Source: Methanobrevibacter thaueri (lineage in GTDB: Archaea > Methanobacteriota > Methanobacteria > Methanobacteriales > Methanobacteriaceae). From it: a stretch of DNA of 64,000 bases. The number at the start of each line of letters is the position of its first letter. Within the stretch, counting starts at the first letter, position 1. This document shows, one piece after another, positions 54,504-63,652 of this stretch. The translations under genes were made by a program, and so were the position numbers. The notes under the pieces were generated by a model. That model searched no databases. It saw only the letters and a list, made by a program, of their open reading frames with translations, and was not told the DNA's origin. The stretch spans positions 68,045-132,044 of the forward strand of contig NZ_SUTJ01000001.1 in NCBI RefSeq assembly GCF_015062915.1. The letters run 5' to 3'.

Positions 54504-55133
54504 TTATTGATATCTGAAGAATTCAACTTCCCAGCTTACGGTTTCATAGTAATCTATTGTGAATGTCTCTTCGGAACTGGAAGTGTATGTGAATGAGTCT
54601 GATCTTGTTTCAACACTACTTTTTGAACCCCAATCGACTCCACCTGACTCACCGTTTGAGCCTGAGACATATAAATGGTTTGTTGCATAGTTCTTGATAG
54701 GGTATGCAGACAATTTTACCATGATTTTACCTTCAGGAACGCTAATGGTCTCAGAACCAGATCCTGAACCGGAATAGCTTCCAATAGATTCCCACGATTT
54801 CTTATCCTGTGATTCAGTAGTCTTTTTGGATGAGGATACTGATTCTGTTTTAGCATCATCATCGGAATCATCCACTGAATCATCCTCTTGGGAAGCGGCA
54901 CTTTGTGAATTGTCATTGCTTTGAACTGAATCGGAACCGTTGTTCATAGCGAAAAATCCAATTGTTCCAACCAAAATTATTATAACCGCAATCAGGGCTA
55001 TTATGATATATTTGGTGTTGTTATTGGAACTTGCAGAAGTTGGTCCCGGAGCCGGCTCATTCAATGGAGTTCCACATTTAGTGCAAAACTTTGCCTTGTC
55101 CTTGTTTTCAAAACCACATTTACTACATTTCAT
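54504..55133 (-). CDS. Zinc-ribbon membrane protein with exported domain
   Basis: 209 residues from the ATG at 55133. An N-terminal zinc ribbon 'CSKCGFENKDKAKFCTKCG' is followed by a Pro/Ser/Asn linker, one membrane helix (about residues 42-64, 'IIIALIAVIIILVGTIGFFA') and a Ser/Asp-rich low-complexity stretch. A C-terminal domain of about 90 residues ('GSETISVPEGKIMVKLSAYP') lies outside the membrane. The zinc ribbon sits inside the cell. Such 'zinc_ribbon_2 plus TM' proteins are common in Methanobrevibacter with unknown function. Confidence 0.65.
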   Translation of the reverse strand: MKCSKCGFENKDKAKFCTKCGTPLNEPAPGPTSASSNNNTKYIIIALIAVIIILVGTIGFFAMNNGSDSVQSNDNSQSAASQEDDSVDDSDDDAKTESVSSSKKTTESQDKKSWESIGSYSGSGSGSETISVPEGKIMVKLSAYPIKNYATNHLYVSGSNGESGGVDWGSKSSVETRSDSFTYTSSSEETFTIDYYETVSWEVEFFRYQ

Positions 55134-55264
55134 GTTATCTATAATAATATTGTACACAACTTATATAACTAGTTACCCATTAATCTAAAATAATTTAAAT
55201 GGTGTTTAAAATAATTATACACTGTTATAAAACATTTTATAGTATAACTAATATAATAAATTAC

Positions 55265-55552
55265 ATGGTTAAAGAGAGTGATGAGCTTTTGAAATTAACT
55301 TCATATGTTCAAATTTCAAAGTATAGAGAAAAGACCTTGAAATCCATTGGAGACGAAGTTAAAATACCAACTAACATCGCAAAAGACAGTGGAATTAGAA
55401 CAAATCATATTTCAAAAGTTCTAAGCGAATTAAAAAGTAAAGAAATAGTTGAATGTATAAATGAAGAAGCTCGTAAAGGAAGACTATATCGTTTAACCGA
55501 TACCGGTAAGGACGTACTGGAAACTATTAAAGAAAAAGAAAGCAAAGAATAG
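55265..55552 (+). CDS. Winged-helix transcriptional regulator (95 residues)
   Basis: From the ATG at 55265; the earlier in-frame Met gives an N-terminus without homology and no binding site. 'GDEVKIPTNIAKDSGIRTNHISKVLSELKSKEIVECI' is a helix-turn-helix, and 'EEARKGRLYRLTDTGKDVLE' is the wing. The short size is typical of archaeal ArsR/MarR-like single-domain regulators. It lies between zinc-ribbon genes, facing the metalloprotease-like gene with stops 2 bases apart. The target is unknown. Confidence 0.75.
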   Translation: MVKESDELLKLTSYVQISKYREKTLKSIGDEVKIPTNIAKDSGIRTNHISKVLSELKSKEIVECINEEARKGRLYRLTDTGKDVLETIKEKESKE

Positions 55553-55554
55553 AC

Positions 55555-56535
55555 TTAACTTAATTCTATCCCTTCTTTAATAATTTCTAATTCTTTTCGA
55601 GCGTCAATATCATTAGAAACTTCTTTTAAAACATCACACAACATATTGATGAAATACTTGTTTTTTACATTTAAACTGAAAATATCCTCAGTTTCCAGAA
55701 GGAGTGACTGATTAGTCGGAGCAGTCAAGTCCTTTCTGTACTGAAGCTTTATCTCATTTCTCAAAGCGTCATTTATATACTTTTCCAGATAGACTATGAT
55801 TTCTGATGCAAATGAATTGCCCAGCTTAACCGCCACATCAAGAGTTTCACTGTCAAATCCTGAATTTTCAATCAGACTGTTGTATGAACCGTAATTCTGA
55901 TAGCCGAATGGTATGAATCTTCCCTCAACAGTATGGGCACAGTACTCACCCATGATCTTGAACTCCAGAAGGTTGAGGAAATACCAGACAAAGCTTTGAA
56001 TTGTTGAAGATGACCTGACTTTTAGTATATCGCACATTAAAGTTTCAATTATATGGAATAAAAAGTAATGGGCAAGCTCATGGATGATTGTTGCTATCTG
56101 AACAGAATCGGCAAGCCTGTCATCGTAAAATATGCATGTTCCAAGGAATATGAATCCTCTCTCATATCCCCTTGCCTTTGGCTTGCACTCTGTGAATATG
56201 CTGGCCAGGTTTAAAATCTTGTTTTTTGTGTTTTCACCCCAAACGTCAATGTAATCTGCCTTTATGAAAATGTTGGACAGCAATTCCATATACCTCTCGT
56301 CACTGATTTCAGCATTGGCCATGAGGTTCTGGTTGAATTCACTGAACAATATGTCAAAATCATCAATGCTGATTGGGTTCAACTGGTTTTGGCATTTGAC
56401 GCAGTTGGTAGCGTCATCATTATTGATTTCACCGCAAATGGGACAGACACGTTCCAGTATCAACCTATTGCCGCAATGGGTGCAATAATTATTTTCCTTG
56501 AAGTTTCGTGTTCCGCAAATGTCACAGGTAATCAT
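55555..56535 (-). CDS. Zinc-ribbon protein with HExxH metalloprotease-like motif
   Basis: 326 residues. Two N-terminal zinc ribbons use C4/C7/C18/C21 and C31/C34/C45/C48. The middle has 'TIIHELAHYFLFH' with HELAH at 152-156, the pattern of a zinc-dependent peptidase, and E197 in 'MGEYCAHTVEGRF' may be the third ligand. The remainder is helical. No signal peptide is seen, so it acts in the cytosol. The ATG overlaps the TGA of the multi-ribbon protein upstream (ATGA), so translation is coupled. Function unknown; proteolysis is inference. Confidence 0.6.
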   Translation of the reverse strand: MITCDICGTRNFKENNYCTHCGNRLILERVCPICGEINNDDATNCVKCQNQLNPISIDDFDILFSEFNQNLMANAEISDERYMELLSNIFIKADYIDVWGENTKNKILNLASIFTECKPKARGYERGFIFLGTCIFYDDRLADSVQIATIIHELAHYFLFHIIETLMCDILKVRSSSTIQSFVWYFLNLLEFKIMGEYCAHTVEGRFIPFGYQNYGSYNSLIENSGFDSETLDVAVKLGNSFASEIIVYLEKYINDALRNEIKLQYRKDLTAPTNQSLLLETEDIFSLNVKNKYFINMLCDVLKEVSNDIDARKELEIIKEGIELS

Positions 56536-57425
56536 TTCAATCCCTCTTTGAACATATCCTTGAGGCTTCTGACAGTTGACTTGACTGAATTCTTATGTAT
56601 GATTCTCATCTTGACATTCTTTCCGCAATTCGGACAGTAATCACTATCCCAGTCAAGAATTTCACCGCAGGAACACACTATTTTTGTCTTGACATTCCTT
56701 TGAGGGTTCAATGGCCTGTCGCAGTCTTCGCAAAACCTCAAATTTGGGGAATTGTGATGGCCGCAAACGCAGACAATCTTTTTGTCCTCCCTTTTGAGGT
56801 TGGTTCCGCATTCAATGCAAAAGTCAGATGTGATTTCATTAAGGGTTGAGCATGTGCATAGGATTGCAATGTCATTCAATGATCCGTAATTTCTAAGTGG
56901 TCTTCCGCAGTTTCTGCAAAACATTGAGAACTTCTCATTTTCCTCACCGCAATAGCAGAATATGGAATCCTTAAATTCAAGATTGAAATTGCTGTAATTG
57001 TCCTTTTTGACTGTATCGTCCTTCAATTGCTTTCCGCACATTTCACAGTATACGTTTTCCTTTGAGTTTACGGCTCCGCATTCGCATAGGACATTATCAA
57101 TTGAGAATTTGGGTTTTGATTTTCTTTTAAATATTCTTGACAGCTTGCTCTCGGACCTTTTGGCCCCGCACATGTAGCAGAACTCATTATCGATATCGTT
57201 GAGATATCCGCATGAGCAAATATCATATTTAAAATCACTATTGGTAATGATATATGGTGAAAAATCGATTGGGAAATTGAAAAAGCCAATGTTATGGATT
57301 GGAGGTGTTAAAATACAGGTTTCATTGCTTGCATCATTACCTGTCTTGGCACCGCATCCAGTGCAGTATGGCTCATTTGGAAGGATTCTGTGTCCACAAA
57401 CCTTACAGTAATTTCCCGCATGCAT
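56532..57425 (-). CDS. Seven-zinc-ribbon protein (297 residues)
   Basis: A string of seven C-x2-C...C-x2-C (or C-x-C...C-x2-C) zinc ribbons separated by 20-40 residues, such as 'CKVCGHRILPNEPYCTGCG', 'CSCGYLNDIDNEFCYMCG', 'CECGAVNSKENVYCEMCG', 'CYCGEENEKFSMFCRNCG', 'CTCSTLNEITSDFCIECG', 'CVCGHHNSPNLRFCEDCD' and 'CSCGEILDWDSDYCPNCG'. No other domain. Such arrays usually bind nucleic acid or several protein partners. It lies six bases from the RecJ-like gene upstream and overlaps the HExxH gene. A novel two-protein unit is possible. Confidence 0.65.
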   Translation of the reverse strand: MHAGNYCKVCGHRILPNEPYCTGCGAKTGNDASNETCILTPPIHNIGFFNFPIDFSPYIITNSDFKYDICSCGYLNDIDNEFCYMCGAKRSESKLSRIFKRKSKPKFSIDNVLCECGAVNSKENVYCEMCGKQLKDDTVKKDNYSNFNLEFKDSIFCYCGEENEKFSMFCRNCGRPLRNYGSLNDIAILCTCSTLNEITSDFCIECGTNLKREDKKIVCVCGHHNSPNLRFCEDCDRPLNPQRNVKTKIVCSCGEILDWDSDYCPNCGKNVKMRIIHKNSVKSTVRSLKDMFKEGLK

Positions 57426-57430
57426 TTTTA

Positions 57431-59692
57431 TCAGTTTTTGGTTAAGGATTGGATTTCTTCCACAACCTTATATAATACTTCCTGACCGAGTCCCTCAATG
57501 TATTTGATGGATCCGGCACATTCATGGCCTCCTCCGTCAATACCTGCTTGAGGTACCTTTTCAATCATTTCAGCTACAATTTCATTTACATTGAATCCAT
57601 ACTGTTCGTTAACTGCATCAGTTGCCCTGAACACTCCGAAATCAGGCCCGTGACCTAAAGTTACAATAGGCTTGTCTTCGCCCAGTTCCTTTATCACGTG
57701 ATCATGCACGAAACCGCAGGTTTTACCTGGTGCAGGGAATGTGAACTTGTGTGCGAACTTCTCAACATCCAATAGGTTGAAGTAGATTCCGTTGTCAAGC
57801 TGTGTTCTTTTGATGTTCGGCAATGCTGCCCTGAGCTGTGTATCGATTCTTTTTTGATACTCCTTATATAATGCCTCAATCATTTTCTTGTGCTTGTCAA
57901 TATTGTCAACGGCGAGGATTGTGTCCATTATTCCCCTACCGTTCATAAATCTTAGGAAATAAGCTTCAAAGTCTACACATTCAGCCACTTTTGCAAGGTG
58001 TTCCTGTGTGAAACCCTTTTGTGATGCAAGTTTCAGGTATTGGTATACCTCACCGCATTCCGCACGATCTCCAAGTGCAGCAATGGCCGGAAGGTGCTGA
58101 ATCAATCTTTTAACATCAGGATTGATAATGTGAGCCACTTCTGTTGCAAGGCATCCTGCTGTCAGCTGTGAGTCCCCTCCGACAAGGTAAGGGTTGACAT
58201 GACAATCCACATACTCATCCACTGCAACGGTAGCGCCGTATATTTCACCGTCTTCCTCTATTTTTGTCAGAAGCTCTCCTGGTGAGTGGTGGTCTATAAC
58301 TACAACCTCGATATCATAGATTTTGGCCTGCATTAACGCAACGATATCCTCTTCGGTTGAACCGTTGTCAAGCAATACTATTAACGGCAATTTCTGACCG
58401 TGCCTTTCCTGGTCTTCGAGTGCGAATGACAAGTCTTTTACAACATCCTCTAGCTCATAGAATGGAGCCTTACTTGGTGAACGTTTGAAGTAATAGTATT
58501 CAGCGTCATTACTTGGGTTAATTTCCTGGATCAGTGGAACAATAGCCTTTTCCATTGCAACTCCTGACACGATTCCGTCGGCATCATTGTGGTGTCTTAG
58601 AAGTATGGTCCTTCCGTCAAGTATTGCCCTTCTGATTCTTTGGGCAGCCTCATACATCTTAGGTTTAAGTCTGTTTAAAACATCACTTTTGACCAAGAAA
58701 TCGACCTCTTCAGGTTTGGCCTTGGCATTTAATGCATCGTCAATCAATTTATTTAATTGCTTTGTGCTTTCTTCATCAAGTTTTATCATTGATGATGACT
58801 CAATTTGGGTTTTTCCGCCATGTTCGTTAACTTCACCTATGACCTGAACCGCATCGTCAAGTTCGATTTCAGGATATGACCTCTCGCCAGCCTTGTCGAA
58901 AGCGGCGATTTCAGTGGTTCCACTCTCATCGCTGATGATGAAAATTGTCGGTCCGGAAGTCTGCTGAATTTGCTGAACCTTACCATCGATTCTAACGATT
59001 TTACCTTTCTTCTCTTCAAGCTGACCGATTAAAGTTCTTGGAATTGATTTTGTTAATCTTTTAAGGTTATATGAGTCAACATAAGCCGGTGCAAAGTCTA
59101 TTTTTCCTTCTCTTGACTTGATTGATGTGACAAATACAATGATTTCATCTCCAACATTGTACTCGGAGACATCTCCTCTCATAAGTCCCCAAACGTTATT
59201 GTTAAGGCTTACGAATGCACCATATCTTTCAATTCTTGTAATCTTACCTTTGTATAATTTGTCCTTGTCAATGTCGCGCATGTTGCAGATTGCATCCAAG
59301 ACGTAAACATCACGTGCGGCTTTTCTTCTTGCCTCGAATTCCTCGTGCTTTGCCTTTTCAGCCTTTCTTTTCTCACCGCATTCATGGCAGATATCATATT
59401 TCTCATCAAGGGGCTTTCCACAGTCCCTGCATACGTTTATCTGACCTGTTCCATGGCATTGTGGACATTCCTCGAACACTTCGACCTGGCCTTTTCCATT
59501 ACATGCTTCGCATGGAATATCCTCTTCTCCTCCAAGGTCGAACTTGTCTCTTGCCTTGCTGTTTATGCCCTTAAAATGGCTTCCTACATTAAAGGCATCA
59601 TCTTCATAACCGGTTCCGCCACATGCATCGCATTCCTTATAGTCCACTACAACGGAACCTCTTCCTTTACATTTCGGACATTTTGTTTTCAA
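57431..59692 (-). CDS. Archaeal RecJ-like DHH nuclease with DnaJ-type zinc finger
   Basis: 753 residues. Residues 1-107 hold C-x2-C-x-G-x-G repeats of the DnaJ zinc-finger type plus a ribbon 'CRDCGKPLDEKYDICHECG'. An S1/OB RNA-binding domain (about 145-205) and a second OB-fold domain (about 228-300) precede the DHH catalytic part: 'HHNDADG' at 367-373, 'DNGS' at 442-445 and 'DHH' at 467-469. This is the archaea-specific RecJ-like group (COG1107), considered an exonuclease for single-stranded DNA or RNA and related to the GINS-linked nuclease. Complete and with all metal ligands seen. Confidence 0.9.
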   Translation of the reverse strand: MKTKCPKCKGRGSVVVDYKECDACGGTGYEDDAFNVGSHFKGINSKARDKFDLGGEEDIPCEACNGKGQVEVFEECPQCHGTGQINVCRDCGKPLDEKYDICHECGEKRKAEKAKHEEFEARRKAARDVYVLDAICNMRDIDKDKLYKGKITRIERYGAFVSLNNNVWGLMRGDVSEYNVGDEIIVFVTSIKSREGKIDFAPAYVDSYNLKRLTKSIPRTLIGQLEEKKGKIVRIDGKVQQIQQTSGPTIFIISDESGTTEIAAFDKAGERSYPEIELDDAVQVIGEVNEHGGKTQIESSSMIKLDEESTKQLNKLIDDALNAKAKPEEVDFLVKSDVLNRLKPKMYEAAQRIRRAILDGRTILLRHHNDADGIVSGVAMEKAIVPLIQEINPSNDAEYYYFKRSPSKAPFYELEDVVKDLSFALEDQERHGQKLPLIVLLDNGSTEEDIVALMQAKIYDIEVVVIDHHSPGELLTKIEEDGEIYGATVAVDEYVDCHVNPYLVGGDSQLTAGCLATEVAHIINPDVKRLIQHLPAIAALGDRAECGEVYQYLKLASQKGFTQEHLAKVAECVDFEAYFLRFMNGRGIMDTILAVDNIDKHKKMIEALYKEYQKRIDTQLRAALPNIKRTQLDNGIYFNLLDVEKFAHKFTFPAPGKTCGFVHDHVIKELGEDKPIVTLGHGPDFGVFRATDAVNEQYGFNVNEIVAEMIEKVPQAGIDGGGHECAGSIKYIEGLGQEVLYKVVEEIQSLTKN

Positions 59693-59706
59693 TTTAAAAC
59701 CTCTAT

Positions 59707-60207
59707 CTAATTGAATAATTCCGGATTCTCACTGACAATGCTGTTTCTCTCGTCCTGATACTTTACCGCATCATACATCAGCTCATTTGCCTCGGTTCCG
59801 TGAGTTGATCCGGTGTAATTGTAATAGTTTTCCAGATAATATATTGATTCCTTAAGCTCGTCAACTGCCTTGAGCTTAAATTGCAATTCTTTTATTGTTG
59901 TGTCTAGATAGTCCTTGTGAACCTCGTTCAGGTCCTTGTCAAACTTATCCCTAATTCCTTCAAGCCTTTCCAAACTGTCATTATAATTGTCTCCGGCAGA
60001 TTTTGCCTTATCACTGGCTTGGTCAAAATTTCGACTGTTCAATAATTCAACGGATTCATTGTAATCCTCATCCCCCTGAACAATACTGTCACTGATTGAT
60101 GGCATTGATTCATTGATATTGTCCATTGAACTATCGATAAAAACGATAGCTGCGGATATTAAAAGCAGAACTACAATAAAAATTATTAATTTTATATAAC
60201 TGGACAC
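59707..60207 (-). CDS. Membrane-anchored coiled-coil protein, 166 residues
   Basis: An N-terminal helix 'IKLIIFIVVLLLISAAIVF' (residues 5-23) is followed by a long helical region with heptad-like spacing ('SLERLEGIRDKFDKDLNEVH'). It begins at a GTG at 60207 in a weak context, so the start is less certain. No known domain. The outside-facing coiled coil suggests a structural or envelope protein. Placed before the RecJ-like gene without a functional link. Confidence 0.5.
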   Translation of the reverse strand: MSSYIKLIIFIVVLLLISAAIVFIDSSMDNINESMPSISDSIVQGDEDYNESVELLNSRNFDQASDKAKSAGDNYNDSLERLEGIRDKFDKDLNEVHKDYLDTTIKELQFKLKAVDELKESIYYLENYYNYTGSTHGTEANELMYDAVKYQDERNSIVSENPELFN

Positions 60208-60295
60208 ATTATTTAATTATATCTTAGGATATTATTAAAATTTGTCATAAAAAAATTAAAGAAAAAAAGAAAGTTTAAAATAAAATATTTTAAAC

Positions 60296-60661
60296 TTATT
60301 CGCTGGACCAGAGTCCGTGTAAATTACAGAATGCTAATGCTTTAACGTCATCGGTTGAGTTGACTGTGAAGGTTGCTTCTGCAACATCTCCAGGTTTAAA
60401 GCATTTTGCGTATTGTTCAGCTCCTGCTTCAACGATAACAAATTGGATGTAGTGGTCATCGTCCATTGGGTGAGCTGCTTCACCGACTTTAACGGTTACT
60501 TTGTCACCATCGATTTCAACTACAGGTTTGTGTTTAGGAGCTTTTTCTCCTTCGGTTTGGACTGGGAATTCAAGCATGTGGTCGTTGCAGACGTTTTCGT
60601 CGCCTTCAGCTAAAACTTGAATGATACTTCCGCATTCATTACATTTTAATATTTTTGCCAT
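60296..60661 (-). CDS. Superoxide reductase (desulfoferrodoxin type)
   Basis: 121 residues from ATG at 60661, behind AAGGAGATG. Reduces superoxide to peroxide without producing oxygen, suiting a strict anaerobe. The catalytic iron ligands are H44, H64, H70, C112 and H115 ('HKPV', 'AHPMDDDHYIQF', 'CNLHGLW'). The N-terminal desulforedoxin-like site has only C7, C10 and C25: the usual fourth Cys is Asn26 ('CNDH'), so the extra iron centre is probably lost or altered. It lies near the IscS/IscU pair but with its own gap. Confidence 0.9.
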   Translation of the reverse strand: MAKILKCNECGSIIQVLAEGDENVCNDHMLEFPVQTEGEKAPKHKPVVEIDGDKVTVKVGEAAHPMDDDHYIQFVIVEAGAEQYAKCFKPGDVAEATFTVNSTDDVKALAFCNLHGLWSSE

Positions 60662-60715
60662 AATAAACATCTCCTTAATAGGTTAAAGATAATTTATTAG
60701 TCAAAGTATTTATTA

Positions 60716-61090
60716 TTATTGATTGTTTTCATAATAGTTTTCAATGGCTGCCTGAAGACCGTCTGCCGCAAGGTTGGAACAGTGCATCTTGATTGGTGGA
60801 AGACCGTCCAATTCATCTGCCACATCGTTACGTGAGATTTTCAATGCTTCTTCAAGGGTTTTGCCCACTGCAATTTCAGTAATCATGCTGCTTGTTGCAA
60901 TAGCTGCTCCGCAACCGAAGGTCTGGAATGAAATGTCCTCAATGACTTCATCATCATTGACCTTGATATAAATTGTCATCAAATCCCCACAGGTCGGGTT
61001 TCCCACGGTTCCGACACCATTGGCGTCTTCCATCATTCTACAGTTTCTAGGGTTTGCAAAGTGATCCATTACTTTTTCTGAATAATCCAT
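60716..61090 (-). CDS. iscU: Iron-sulfur scaffold protein IscU/NifU-like
   Basis: 124 residues from the ATG at 61090; an in-frame GTG 9 bases upstream overlaps the AGGAAGTG binding site. The three conserved cysteines C34 ('NPTCGD', with D36), C60 ('TFGCGAA') and C104 ('KMHCSNL') hold the nascent cluster. The gap to the iscS stop is two bases. It is the scaffold half of a minimal ISC pair in which IscS supplies sulfur. Confidence 0.95.
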   Translation of the reverse strand: MDYSEKVMDHFANPRNCRMMEDANGVGTVGNPTCGDLMTIYIKVNDDEVIEDISFQTFGCGAAIATSSMITEIAVGKTLEEALKISRNDVADELDGLPPIKMHCSNLAADGLQAAIENYYENNQ

Positions 61091-61092
61091 TT

Positions 61093-62301
61093 TTAACACT
61101 TCCTACAGTTGTCTTCATGTTTTCTACACATTATATTGTCATAATCCAATTCTTGATTCCACAATGGTGACATTTGCCTTAGTCTTTTGACAGATTCTGC
61201 TATGGTTTCAACAAATTCGTCAACGTCAAATGCATCGCTTTCAGGTGCAAGTGATATTCTTAAAGATCCATGCACGTCCACCGGGTCAAGGCCTAAAGCG
61301 GTAAGGACAGGTGATGCCTCAAGAGTGTTTGATGAGCATGCTGAACCTGTTGATGCCTGATATCCCTTAGCGTCCAAAAGAAGAATCAATGATTCACCTT
61401 CAATAGCCTTGAAACGGAAGTTCACAAGGTTAGGTAATCTGTTTTCAATTCCACCGTTGAGGTATGCTTCAGGGATTGTGCTCAATACCTTGTCGATTAG
61501 CTCGTCACGGATTGAGGAGAGTTTCTTGTAGTGTTCATCAAGCTTTTCTGTTGCGATTTCGCATGCCTTTCCGAATCCGACGATTCCAGGAACGTTTTCG
61601 GTTCCTCCTCTGATGCCTCTTTCCTGTCCTCCACCATGGATTAATGGCACGACACGGGTTCCCTTTCTGATGTAGAGTGCCCCGACACCTTTCGGTCCGT
61701 TGATTTTATGGGAAGATAAAGAGAGCAAGTCAATGTTTAGCTTCTCAACATCCACTTCAATCTTACCGAAGCTTTGCACTGCATCAACGTGGAATTTAAT
61801 GCCTTTTTCACGTGCAATCTTACCTATCTCCTCGATTGGCTGGATAGTACCCAATTCATTGTTGGCATGCATTACAGTGATTAGAATTGTCTCGTCTGTA
61901 ATTGCCTCTTTCAGGTCGTCGATTTCGATTACTCCATCCTCATTAATCGGAAGGTAGGTTACCTTAAAGTCCAGGGATTCCAAAAATCCGAGAGTGTTTT
62001 TAACGGCAGGGTGTTCGATATTGGTGGTAATAATGTGTTTGCCTTTTTTAGCTAGCTTGAATGCAACTCCCTTGATTGCAAGGTTGTCGGATTCTGACCC
62101 ACCGCTTGTAAAGATTATCTCTTCAGGTTTTGCATTTATTGAATCTGCCACTCTTTGGCGGGCAAGATCCAATGCCTTTTTGGATTCACGACCTATTCCA
62201 TAAAGGGTTGAAGGGTTTCCAAACTCCTCGATGAAATATGGTTCCATTTCTTTAAAAACTTCTTCACTAACTTGAGTGGTTGCTGAGTTGTCCAAATACA
62301 T
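61093..62301 (-). CDS. iscS: Cysteine desulfurase IscS/NifS
   Basis: 402 residues. PLP-dependent release of sulfur from cysteine for cluster assembly. K199 in 'LSSHKINGPKGVGALY' binds PLP, and C322 in 'STGSACSSNTLEASP' is the persulfide residue. The length exceeds many relatives because of a C-terminal tail with 'MCRKHEDNCRKC', three cysteines that could form a metal site or relay sulfur. IscU follows in the same operon. Confidence 0.95.
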   Translation of the reverse strand: MYLDNSATTQVSEEVFKEMEPYFIEEFGNPSTLYGIGRESKKALDLARQRVADSINAKPEEIIFTSGGSESDNLAIKGVAFKLAKKGKHIITTNIEHPAVKNTLGFLESLDFKVTYLPINEDGVIEIDDLKEAITDETILITVMHANNELGTIQPIEEIGKIAREKGIKFHVDAVQSFGKIEVDVEKLNIDLLSLSSHKINGPKGVGALYIRKGTRVVPLIHGGGQERGIRGGTENVPGIVGFGKACEIATEKLDEHYKKLSSIRDELIDKVLSTIPEAYLNGGIENRLPNLVNFRFKAIEGESLILLLDAKGYQASTGSACSSNTLEASPVLTALGLDPVDVHGSLRISLAPESDAFDVDEFVETIAESVKRLRQMSPLWNQELDYDNIMCRKHEDNCRKC

Positions 62302-62356
62302 TTTCTTTATCTCCCAATTGTCTTTAATTTAAATTTAAAATGATTTAGATAGTAAA

Positions 62357-63652
62357 TTATATACTATCTAATGCTTGAGTTAAGTCTGCGATTAAATCAT
62401 CAACATCCTCCAATCCGATTGACAGACGGATGAAGTCAGGTGTAACTCCTGTTGCCTCCTGCTCTTCAGGGCTTAGCTGTTGATGTGTGGTACTTGCAGG
62501 GTGGATTGCAAGGCTTTTTGCATCTCCGATGTTTGCAAGTATTGAGAAGAGTTCAAGCTTTTCGATTACTTTGCGTCCTGCTTCCTCTCCGCCTTCAACA
62601 CCGAAACCTAAAATTCCTGCGAAGTGATCTTTCAGGTATTTCTTGTTGATTTCATATGTTGGGTGGGATTCAAGTCCAGGGTAGTTCACCCATTTGACTT
62701 TAGGATGTGATTCTAAAAATTTAGCCACTTTGAGTGCGTTTTCAGAGTGTCTTTTTATACGCACGTCAAGGCTTTCCAATCCTTGTAGGAATAGGAAGCT
62801 GTGCACTGGTGCCTGGGTTGCTCCAAGATCTCTTAAGAGTCTTGCTCTTATCCTTACTGTGAATGCAAGGTTTCCAAGTTCAGGCACGTCTCCGAATGCA
62901 TCCCAGAATACTAGTCCGTGGTAGCTTGGATCTGGTTTGGAGAAGTTAGGGAATTTTCCGTTTCCCCAGTTGAATTTACCTGAGTCAACAATGTATCCTC
63001 CGACTGCTGTACCGTGTCCGCCGACATATTTTGTAGCTGATGCTGCGATGACATCTGCACCATGTTCCAATGGCCTTACAAGTCCTACACCTACAGTGTT
63101 GTCCACTATCAATGGTATGTCGTGTGAGTGTGCGATTTCAGCTAATGCCTCAAAGTCAGGCACGTCGAGTTTTGGGTTTCCTATTGATTCAACATATATT
63201 GCCTTGGTCTTTTCATCGATTGCCGCTTCAAATGCTTCAAGATCCTGTGAGTCGACGAATTTTACGTCTCTTGCAAGGTCCTTGAATGTGTAGTTGAACA
63301 GTTGATATGTTCCTCCGTAGAGGTTGTCTGCTGATACGATGTTGTCTCCAGGTTCTGTTACATTTAGTATTGCGTATGAGATTGCTGCAAGACCACTTGA
63401 TGTTGAAATTCCTGAGTTACCGCCTTCGATTGCGGCAATTCTTGCTTCAAATACATCACTGGTAGGGTTTGTGAGTCTGGAGTAAATTTGTCCGAACTCT
63501 TGAAGGGCGAATCTCCTTGCAGCTTCATCTGAGTCTTTGAATACGTATGATGTTGTCTGGTAAATAGGAACTGCTTGAGCTCCTGTTACGGGGTCTGGTT
63601 GCTGTCCTGCACGGACGCCTAATGTTGCTAATCCATAATCTTTATTAGTCAT
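62357..63652 (-). CDS. O-acetylhomoserine sulfhydrylase-type PLP enzyme (second copy)
   Basis: 431 residues from ATG 63652, behind AGGTGATAAAAA. Same MetY family as the gene at 6765. K208 in '[12 protein letters not shown]' binds PLP; 'SRLTNPTS', '[13 protein letters not shown]' and '[23 protein letters not shown]' match. Relative to copy one it is similar along the whole length but differs in the extra '[18 protein letters not shown]' insertion near residue 270. It is placed just upstream of iscS in the same direction, suggesting a sulfur-metabolism transcript or a shared regulation. Its promoter bears two large palindromes. Confidence 0.92.
   Translation of the reverse strand: MTNKDYGLATLGVRAGQQPDPVTGAQAVPIYQTTSYVFKDSDEAARRFALQEFGQIYSRLTNPTSDVFEARIAAIEGGNSGISTSSGLAAISYAILNVTEPGDNIVSADNLYGGTYQLFNYTFKDLARDVKFVDSQDLEAFEAAIDEKTKAIYVESIGNPKLDVPDFEALAEIAHSHDIPLIVDNTVGVGLVRPLEHGADVIAASATKYVGGHGTAVGGYIVDSGKFNWGNGKFPNFSKPDPSYHGLVFWDAFGDVPELGNLAFTVRIRARLLRDLGATQAPVHSFLFLQGLESLDVRIKRHSENALKVAKFLESHPKVKWVNYPGLESHPTYEINKKYLKDHFAGILGFGVEGGEEAGRKVIEKLELFSILANIGDAKSLAIHPASTTHQQLSPEEQEATGVTPDFIRLSIGLEDVDDLIADLTQALDSI

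Noticed and set aside
62357-63652. Second metY as a cystathionine gamma-synthase/lyase
   Set aside because: The length near 430 residues and motifs fit the MetY branch, as does the first copy; the shorter CGS/CGL branch is less likely.
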